From contig JANXQX010000180.1 in assembly GCA_025353305.1 (NCBI GenBank), positions 1-20,200 on the forward strand: DNA of 20,200 bases, in the 5' to 3' direction. Below the pieces are notes generated by a model, which had not been told where the DNA came from, did no database searches, and saw only the letters and a program-made list of their open reading frames with translations. Source of the DNA: Holophagaceae bacterium (GTDB lineage: Bacteria; Acidobacteriota; Holophagae; Holophagales; Holophagaceae). A program made the position numbers and the translations under genes. Of the stretch, positions 5,876 to 11,737 are shown in pieces (within the stretch, counting starts at the first letter, position 1; every line of letters begins with the position of its first letter).

Positions 5876-7620
5876 GGCTGCTCCTGGAGCAAGGGAAGAA
5901 GGTCGAGAAGCGTGGGCGCGGACAGATCGCTCTGGCCGGTGATGAGATCACGATCGACCCCCACCGCCGCAAAACGCCAGGTGAGATCCGGCCGGATGTC
6001 GCGCGCCGAACGAAGACAGGCCGCGTCATCGCGGGTGTCCCCGACGAAAGTGATGGACTCGGCGCGGAAGGCGTCGGCGAGCTGCAGGAGCCCGCTGGGC
6101 GAGGGCTTCCGAAGATGGGGCGCGGCATCGGCGATGGCGGGCAGCTGCCAGCCCAGCACTTCGAAGGCCATGAGCAATTCCTCGGGCGGGCGGCCCGTGA
6201 GGATGGCCAGGTCACATCCAAGAGAGCGCAGGGCCTGCAGCTCGATCAGGGGGCTTTCCAGTTTGCACGTGTCGGCATAGTGCCTCTGGACCACGATCTG
6301 GGATGCCGATTCACGCTGCTGGATCTCGTTCTCCAGATCCGGGAATCCAATGCCGCCGGCCGTCCATAGCCGCTCCATGGCGCCGTGTTCAGCCAGCACC
6401 CAGGCAGCGGAGCAGAGGCGGAAGTCGTTGTTGAAACCGCCCACGCGCTTGAAGGCGCGGAAATGCTCATCGGTCCAGGCAAGGTCGGGCACAACCTCGG
6501 CCAATGCGCGGCTCACAGCTTCCATGAAGCTTCGATCGGCCTCGATGAGGACACCATCCACATCGAGCACGAGCAATTCGCGACGGGTTCGCGGTGTGGC
6601 CTTGGCGAGGGTTGCCTCCATGGCCAGGGCTGTGCGTTGGACAATCGCTTCCGTGCCGATCCCCACCCGGGCAGTGTTGGTTCCGGGCAAGGCTCGCACC
6701 AGTAATCCGGCGTTTTTCAGCGCGGGGGCCGGGTCCGGCGCGATGTGCAGGAAATTGGCGGCGCTCGGCGCAATGTCGTGATTCGGCAGCGAGCCTCTCA
6801 AACGCTCCCTCAGATCACTTGTGGTGCGGATCTGCGTATCAAATTCAGAGGCGAAATCCAGGGCCACGTCCAGAGCCTCCAGGCTGGCGGCTGGAATCGA
6901 ATAGGGCAATTGCAGTGCGGCCAGCTTGCGGATCAACGCCGGGTCCCCCAGCAGATAGCCCAGGCGCCAACTCGCCGAGGCCAAGGCCTTGCTGAAGGTG
7001 CGCAGCAGCAGCAGGTTCGGGTAGCGGTCCACGGCGAGCCTGTGAGTGAGTGAAGCAAATTCTGCGTAGGCTTCGTCCAACACCAGCAGCGGCGGTTCAG
7101 GTTGGGCAGCGGCAGCCCGCAGCAGGGGTTCCAGCTCATCGGGCGAAAGCCACGCACCGGTCGGGTTGTTGGGCAGGGTGATCCAGAGTTGCCGACAGTC
7201 CAGGGCCTTGAACCAGGGTTCCAACGGAAAGCCCGTGCCCACATTCAGGGGACGAACCAGGCCCTGGTGGCGCCGCACCAGCATGGGGTACAGGCTGAAG
7301 CCCGGTGCCGGAATGGCCACGGTGTCGCCCGGGCGGAGGCCTGCGAGTGCCACGTGATCCAACAGGTTGCCACTCGACGGTCCCAGCAGCAGGCCGCCTT
7401 CGGGCGCACCCAGGCGCAGCCGCAAGCGTTCCGTGAGCTCGGCCTGGCGTTCGGGATACTGCTGGAAGGGCAGATCGCAAAGTCTCGCCAGAAGAGCTGC
7501 CTTGGCGGATTTCGGCCAGTCCATGGCGGCCTCGTTCATGTGCAGGCGCACCAGGCCAACGGGTTCTTCGGGCCGTGTGTAGGCCGGTGTTGCTTCAAGA
7601 TCGGGTCGAAGAAAGGACAT
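5872..7620 (-). CDS. hisC: Histidinol-phosphate aminotransferase fused to a HAD phosphatase
   Basis: This 582-residue fusion combines two activities. Residues 1-340 form a fold-type I PLP aminotransferase of the HisC family with LPNNPTG (149-155), LDEAYAEF (Asp182) and TFSKA with PLP-Lys211. Residues 348-582 form a HAD-superfamily domain with motif I VLDVDGVLI (Asp353, Asp355), motif II ILTGRPP (Thr475), motif III RKPSPSG (Lys505) and motif IV FVGDTRDDA (527-532). About 115 residues between motifs I and II make a helical cap (subfamily I). By context the HAD domain is probably the histidinol-phosphate phosphatase. The ATG (7618-7620) fits the HisC N-terminus, though the frame is open further upstream. 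No clear ribosome site precedes it, only a 5-bp hairpin at 7627-7640. A 76-nt gap separates it from hisD. Confidence 0.93.
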   Translation of the reverse strand: MSFLRPDLEATPAYTRPEEPVGLVRLHMNEAAMDWPKSAKAALLARLCDLPFQQYPERQAELTERLRLRLGAPEGGLLLGPSSGNLLDHVALAGLRPGDTVAIPAPGFSLYPMLVRRHQGLVRPLNVGTGFPLEPWFKALDCRQLWITLPNNPTGAWLSPDELEPLLRAAAAQPEPPLLVLDEAYAEFASLTHRLAVDRYPNLLLLRTFSKALASASWRLGYLLGDPALIRKLAALQLPYSIPAASLEALDVALDFASEFDTQIRTTSDLRERLRGSLPNHDIAPSAANFLHIAPDPAPALKNAGLLVRALPGTNTARVGIGTEAIVQRTALAMEATLAKATPRTRRELLVLDVDGVLIEADRSFMEAVSRALAEVVPDLAWTDEHFRAFKRVGGFNNDFRLCSAAWVLAEHGAMERLWTAGGIGFPDLENEIQQRESASQIVVQRHYADTCKLESPLIELQALRSLGCDLAILTGRPPEELLMAFEVLGWQLPAIADAAPHLRKPSPSGLLQLADAFRAESITFVGDTRDDAACLRSARDIRPDLTWRFAAVGVDRDLITGQSDLSAPTLLDLLPLLQEQP

Positions 7621-7696
7621 GTTGGAATCCGTCAGCGGATGAATGGAATGCAAGTGAATGGTCTGTAGCGCCTTGGCCACCGGGCATCGAGAATCT

Positions 7697-8998
7697 TCAA
7701 TGTCCTCGATGCTCCGCGCTCCTCGCGTGATGGTAAAGCCCTTCTGCTTCGGCCAGGCGCTGGACCCAAGGAGCCATGGAGGCCGCATCCGCCGGACTCA
7801 GCTGGATCAGGCTCTGACGTTTCAGATAAGTCGCTACCCCCAGCGGGCTGGAATACCGGGCGGTGCGGCTGGTCGGAAGCACGTGGTTGGGGCCTGCCCC
7901 GTAATCGCCGAAAGCTTCCCCGCTGCTGGATCCAAGGAACAGTGCGCCTGCGGTGGTCAGGAAGGGCACCCAGGTTTCTGGATCGCCGACCACCAATTCC
8001 AGGTGCTCCGGCGCCCATTCCTGGGCAAAGGCGATGGCTTGTTCCCGGGTGGCGCAGATAAGCAGGCCGTGGGCGGAGAGGCTCTGTTCCAGGATGGCGC
8101 GGCGGGGCGACGCCGCCACGCGAGCCTCCAGTTCCAGCGCCACCCGATCGAGCAGGTCCTGGTCCTCGGAAACCAGCACCGCGGCTGCGTCTGGATCATG
8201 CTCGGCCTGGGCCAACATGTCCTCGGCAACGACCGCGGCATCCGCGTGGCCATCGGCAATGATCAGCAGCTCAGTCGGGCCGGCCACTGAATCAATGCCA
8301 CAGCGGCCCTGGAGTTGGCGTTTGGCTTCAGCGACAAAACGATTGCCGGGTCCGGTGATGAGATCCACCGCAGGTTCCCCGAACGCCAGCCAGGCCACGG
8401 CCTGAGCGCCGCCAAGCGTGTAGATCTCGTCCAGCCCTAGTAGGGCCGCCGTGGCAAGCACAAGCGGGTCCGGCCCTTCGGCCTTGGGCGGCGTCACCGC
8501 TACGATGCGGCCAACTCCTGCGACCTGGGCCGGGATCACGGCCATGGCCAGGGTGGAGGGATAGAAGGCGCGGCCCCCCGGCACATACAGCCCCACACGG
8601 GAAAGCGGTACCCAACGCTCTCCCACGGTGCCGCCGCCGGGCAGGCCCAGGCTCAGGTCCGAGATGCAGTGGCGCTGGCCTTCGGCGAAGCGGCGCACGT
8701 TGCCGATGAGGGATTCCAGAGCGAAAATAAGTTCAGGATCCGAGGCCCGAAGCTCCGCCAATGCTTGGCTCAATTCGTTTGTGGGAACCCGCAACCTGGA
8801 AGGATCCAGCTTCAGGCCATCAAAGGCTTCGGTGTATCTGAGTACGGCGTCCAACCCTTCCAGGCGCACATCCGCCAGGATCCTTGCAACCCGTTCCTGG
8901 GTGTCCCGCTCGATCTCTGCATCCCTGCTGAGTCTTGCCACCAGGTCGGAAAATCCGCCGGGCAGCTCGGCCCGGTCAATCAGTCGGATGGAGGAGAT
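7697..8998 (-). CDS. hisD: Histidinol dehydrogenase
   Basis: HisD oxidises histidinol to histidine with two NAD and a zinc ion. Key family residues are visible: Gln and His in AQAEHDPDA, the Glu-His pair in APEHLEL, Asp in GDYGAGPNH, and the C-terminal His in EGLYHHARSAEH. The first standard in-frame start is GTG at 8939-8941, giving 414 residues, but in-frame codons upstream encode IRLIDRAELPGGFSDL, which looks like the usual HisD N-terminus. An ATC at 8996-8998, preceded by AGGTG with 7-nt spacing, would give 433 residues, close to the usual length of about 430. I annotate from ATC with reservation; the frame closes at a TGA near 9059. It is the first gene of the his cluster. Confidence 0.93.
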   Translation of the reverse strand: MSSIRLIDRAELPGGFSDLVARLSRDAEIERDTQERVARILADVRLEGLDAVLRYTEAFDGLKLDPSRLRVPTNELSQALAELRASDPELIFALESLIGNVRRFAEGQRHCISDLSLGLPGGGTVGERWVPLSRVGLYVPGGRAFYPSTLAMAVIPAQVAGVGRIVAVTPPKAEGPDPLVLATAALLGLDEIYTLGGAQAVAWLAFGEPAVDLITGPGNRFVAEAKRQLQGRCGIDSVAGPTELLIIADGHADAAVVAEDMLAQAEHDPDAAAVLVSEDQDLLDRVALELEARVAASPRRAILEQSLSAHGLLICATREQAIAFAQEWAPEHLELVVGDPETWVPFLTTAGALFLGSSSGEAFGDYGAGPNHVLPTSRTARYSSPLGVATYLKRQSLIQLSPADAASMAPWVQRLAEAEGLYHHARSAEHRGH

Positions 8999-9080
8999 GA
9001 AGTAACACCTGTGAACCTCGTGGGGAAAAAAGAATGGTCGCAGGCGAACGGGCTTGCATCAAGGAGAATTAAGAAACGTT

Positions 9081-10016
9081 CTAAGCGGTGCCCGCAAACG
9101 CCGGCGAGAAGCGTGGTTCCGGCCGCTTCCTGGAGCCATCCACTTCAGGCAGTTCAGCCCAGACCCAAGCCTGGGGTTGATCAAGAATCGCCTTGGCCAG
9201 GGCCACGTGCAGAGCGTGCCCCGCGGCATGGGCTTCCACGAGGCCTACCAAGGGCGCGCCCAGCAATGCCAAGTCGCCAATCAGATCGAGCATCTTGTGG
9301 CGCACGGCTTCGTCCTCGAAGCGCAACACATCGTTCAGCGGGCCTTCGGGGCCAAAGACCAGGGCATTCTCCAGACTCCCACCCAGGGCCAGGCCCCGGG
9401 CGCGCATGAAGTCAATTTCTTCCTCCAGGCAAAAGGTGCGGGCAGTGCCGATGTCCCGGCGATATTTATCTGGCGTAAGACTGAACTCCCGGCTCTGACG
9501 ACCGATAGCGGGGTGGTCGAAATCAATGGTGTAGCGTATTCGCAGGCCAAAACCGTTCGAGGGAGAGACCCGGACCCATTTCTCTTCTTGGCGCACTTCC
9601 AGGGGCTGGTTGATCTTGATGAAACGGCGTTGGCCGTTGAGCGTTTGAACTCCGGCCTGAAGGATGGCCGAAACCCAGGGTTCAGCACTGCCATCCAGGA
9701 TCGGCAATTCTTCAGCGTCGAGTTCAATGAGCAGGTGCTCAACTTCCAGACCCATGAGGGCAGAGAGCAGATGCTCGACGGTTTGAAGGCGGATGCCGTC
9801 CTTCACCAGGGTGGTGGCCCGGGTCAGATCACCTGTATGCTCCGCTCCCACGGGAATATCGGTGCCGGAAGGCAGATGGTGGAAGATCAACCCCGTGGCG
9901 CGGTCGACGGGCACCAAGCGGACCGTGCAGGGCAGATTGCCGTGGAGTCCATTGCCCTTCACGCTTACAGGCATCGCCAAGGTCTGGGGGCGAGGGTTGC
10001 GGTTCCAAATCGTCAT
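9081..10016 (-). CDS. lpxC: UDP-3-O-acyl-N-acetylglucosamine deacetylase
   Basis: LpxC is the zinc amidase that commits UDP-acyl-GlcNAc to lipid A synthesis at the inner membrane, so the host makes an LPS-type outer membrane. The 311-residue protein has the catalytic Glu81 and zinc ligand His82 (QTVEHLLSAL), the second zinc site His240 and Asp244 (RHKMLDLIGD), and the catalytic His267 in HAAGHALH. The ATG (10014-10016) is preceded by AAGAG at 6 nt. An AT-rich 87-nt gap separates it from ispD, and 82 nt lie between its stop and the proposed hisD start. Confidence 0.96.
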   Translation of the reverse strand: MTIWNRNPRPQTLAMPVSVKGNGLHGNLPCTVRLVPVDRATGLIFHHLPSGTDIPVGAEHTGDLTRATTLVKDGIRLQTVEHLLSALMGLEVEHLLIELDAEELPILDGSAEPWVSAILQAGVQTLNGQRRFIKINQPLEVRQEEKWVRVSPSNGFGLRIRYTIDFDHPAIGRQSREFSLTPDKYRRDIGTARTFCLEEEIDFMRARGLALGGSLENALVFGPEGPLNDVLRFEDEAVRHKMLDLIGDLALLGAPLVGLVEAHAAGHALHVALAKAILDQPQAWVWAELPEVDGSRKRPEPRFSPAFAGTA

Positions 10017-10103
10017 GATAAGCTCTTAAGCCATTTTCGTGCCAAGCTGTAATTGCTTATTTATTTTGTCTTAAATTGATTGAAATCAGGTAGCGCCGTG
10101 GCT
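10017..10103. other. AT-rich intergenic region upstream of lpxC
   Basis: This 87-nt spacer is markedly richer in A and T than its surroundings, especially 10050-10085, and is the likeliest place for an lpxC promoter. I could not settle on one pair of -35/-10 hexamers. A GG-N10-GC sigma54-like match at 10029-10044 lies too close to the ATG to be convincing. No terminator hairpin for ispD is seen. Confidence 0.3.
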
Positions 10104-10805
10104 TCAACGCCTACACTCTGTGGCCCGATTCCAATCATCAGGGGTGGTTATTTTCAAGTTGGAAGCCGGGGAAGGCACAAGTAGAACCCGCAATCCCAGA
10201 GCTTCCAGCAAGGCCACATCGTCGGTGGCTTCGAAGCCCGTTTTCGCGGCCCAGGCAAAAGCCCGCCGCCAAGTGCCCAGCCTGGCTGCCTGAGGGGTCT
10301 GGGCGCGGAAAATGGCTTCCCTCGGGACCGTCTCCAATACCCGACCCTGGCCGTCCACCCGTTTGAGCGTGTCCGTGGAGGCTTCGCCAAGCACTGCGCC
10401 GCCCCACGATTCCAGCGCATGGATGGCCGCCAGGACCGGTTCGGCAGGTGGGAAGGGACGTACGGCATCATGGATGAGAACGGTGGACCCGGGTTCGTCC
10501 GGAAGTGCGGAAAGGGCCGCCAGGACCGAGGCTTGGCGGGAGATGCCGCCCTGGACTACCCAGGTCGGCAGATCGAAGTCCCAGCTCTGGACCTCATCCA
10601 TGCGATCAACGGGAACCGCCAGCGAAACGCCAGCAATCGCTGGCATCCCGGGCCGCAGAAAAGCCTCGATGGTGGCCTTCAATAATGGTCTGCCCTCAAA
10701 GTCGAGGAATTGCTTAGGCACGCTCCCGCCCATGCGCTTCCCTTGGCCGCCTGCGGGGATGACCAGATAGACCTTAGCGCTGGCGGGTGATGAAGGGCTC
10801 GACAC
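10104..10805 (-). CDS. ispD: 2-C-methyl-D-erythritol 4-phosphate cytidylyltransferase
   Basis: IspD transfers CMP from CTP to MEP in the non-mevalonate isoprenoid pathway. Motifs include the N-terminal nucleotide loop VIPAGGQGKRMGGSVPKQFL, then LIHDAVRPF, AQTPQ, ATDDVALLE and the C-terminal NLKITTPDDW. The frame is open to an ATG at 10856. I prefer the second of two GTG codons (10803-10805) because AAGGA lies 5 nt upstream and it gives 233 residues, near the family length of about 230. With that start the gene overlaps the 3' end of the upstream SPOR/DPBB gene by 32 nt, which suggests translational coupling. Confidence 0.95.
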   Translation of the reverse strand: MSSPSSPASAKVYLVIPAGGQGKRMGGSVPKQFLDFEGRPLLKATIEAFLRPGMPAIAGVSLAVPVDRMDEVQSWDFDLPTWVVQGGISRQASVLAALSALPDEPGSTVLIHDAVRPFPPAEPVLAAIHALESWGGAVLGEASTDTLKRVDGQGRVLETVPREAIFRAQTPQAARLGTWRRAFAWAAKTGFEATDDVALLEALGLRVLLVPSPASNLKITTPDDWNRATECRR

Positions 10806-11616
10806 CACGGTCCTTAAAGAACTTGGCAAGTTTATCCGCGGCCTGTTCCGCATCATTCAGCTTAAGGTAGTTGCCGGCGCGCACCCGCTTCACGGAGCGA
10901 CCGTCCCGGGCGATGCCATCCAAAAGGCTCACCGGTCCGAATGAACCCTCTTCCAGCTCCCGGCTAAGGCGCTCGATATTGGCTTTCTCGGCCAAGGCGG
11001 CAACCTGGATGGTGTAGGGGTTCAGCTGGTCCAGCGCGGGGTCCAGTGCCTTCGGGGAACCGGAAACATCAACACTTCGGATGGCTACCTGGGTAAACCC
11101 ATCGGCCAGGAATCCAAGATCCACGGCGGCCCGCTTTGACAGATCGAGGATCCGGCCTTTTGCAAAGGGACCCCGGTCGTTCACTTTCACCACCACCCGT
11201 TTTCCATTGTCGAGGTTCTCAACCTCAAGATAGGTGCCAAGCGGCAAAGTCCGATGGGCACAGGTCAGTTCCTTGGGGTTGAAGAGCTCGCCACTGGCCG
11301 TAGGCTTTCCGGAAAACCCATCGCCATTGCCACCGTACCAACTGGCTTCACCGGTTTCCTCGTAACCCCGGGAGGTGGACGTCACCGAATTCGGGATGTG
11401 GCCACTGCGGCGCACGGAATGGGAAACTTCCACACGGCTGCAATGCAAGGTGAAGAGCAGGCCCAGGGCAGCCGCCGACGAGGGGGTGAAGCGCCGAACC
11501 TTGCCCAGAAGACCACCATTTTGGGAGCGAGGAGCCCCCTTGAGCAGACGGATCTCCACCTGGCGAGTCCAGATCAGACCCGTAGAATTTCCGTTCATGG
11601 CCATGGGGTAGGTCAT
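10774..11616 (-). CDS. rlpA: RlpA-like DPBB/SPOR lipoprotein
   Basis: RlpA proteins are septal lytic transglycosylases that cleave denuded glycan and bind division sites through SPOR. With the ATG at 11614-11616 (GGAG 4 nt upstream) this is 280 residues. A hydrophobic stretch ending in the lipobox-like LFTLHC places the lipidated Cys at residue 59, an unusually long lead that suggests a later start or a non-standard signal. The double-psi beta-barrel (about 90-183) runs from GEASWYGG through CAHRTLPLGTYLEVENL to VNDRGPFAKGRILDLS, retaining the His and Asp expected for activity. A SPOR domain (YTIQVAALAEKANIERL to the end) follows. The frame extends to a GTG at 11646. It is preceded by its own putative promoter. 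Confidence 0.9.
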   Translation of the reverse strand: MTYPMAMNGNSTGLIWTRQVEIRLLKGAPRSQNGGLLGKVRRFTPSSAAALGLLFTLHCSRVEVSHSVRRSGHIPNSVTSTSRGYEETGEASWYGGNGDGFSGKPTASGELFNPKELTCAHRTLPLGTYLEVENLDNGKRVVVKVNDRGPFAKGRILDLSKRAAVDLGFLADGFTQVAIRSVDVSGSPKALDPALDQLNPYTIQVAALAEKANIERLSRELEEGSFGPVSLLDGIARDGRSVKRVRAGNYLKLNDAEQAADKLAKFFKDRGVEPFITRQR

Positions 11617-11659
11617 GCATCTCCGGAGAACTGGAACCGTCGCCACGGTCTATCTAGCC

Positions 11660-11687
11660 AGTTTACCGGAATGCCTTGCAAAGTAAA
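11660..11687 (-). promoter_or_regulatory. Putative promoter of the rlpA-ispD-lpxC group
   Basis: On the minus strand TTTACT (11682-11687) and TAAACT (11660-11665) are spaced by 16 nt and lie about 45 nt upstream of the rlpA ATG in the only sizeable gap (121 nt) between the DUF4388 gene and rlpA. The match is moderate; the transcription start is not known. Confidence 0.4.
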
Positions 11688-11694
11688 GGAAAAA

Positions 11695-11720
11695 TGCCCA
11701 AATAAAACCCATTTAAGGGT
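11695..11720 (-). terminator. Weak hairpin plus T-rich run after the DUF4388-SPOR gene
   Basis: On the minus strand a 4-bp stem ACCC/GGGT (11717-11720 with 11707-11710, six-base loop) is followed by TTTTATTT. It lies 17 nt after the stop of the DUF4388-SPOR gene. The stem is short, so it may attenuate rather than end transcription. Confidence 0.3.
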
Positions 11721-11737
11721 GCGTGCACAGCTTGTCC

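Noticed and set aside
8942..9080. Histidine leader peptide, attenuator or T-box before hisD
   Set aside because: No run of His codons, no terminator/antiterminator pair and no T-box motif found. A 27-codon frame from 9059 has only two His codons and no ribosome site.
10029..10044. Sigma54-like GG-N10-GC element before lpxC
   Set aside because: The predicted transcript would begin about 2 nt before the ATG, and lpxC is not a usual sigma54 gene; a chance match is likelier.
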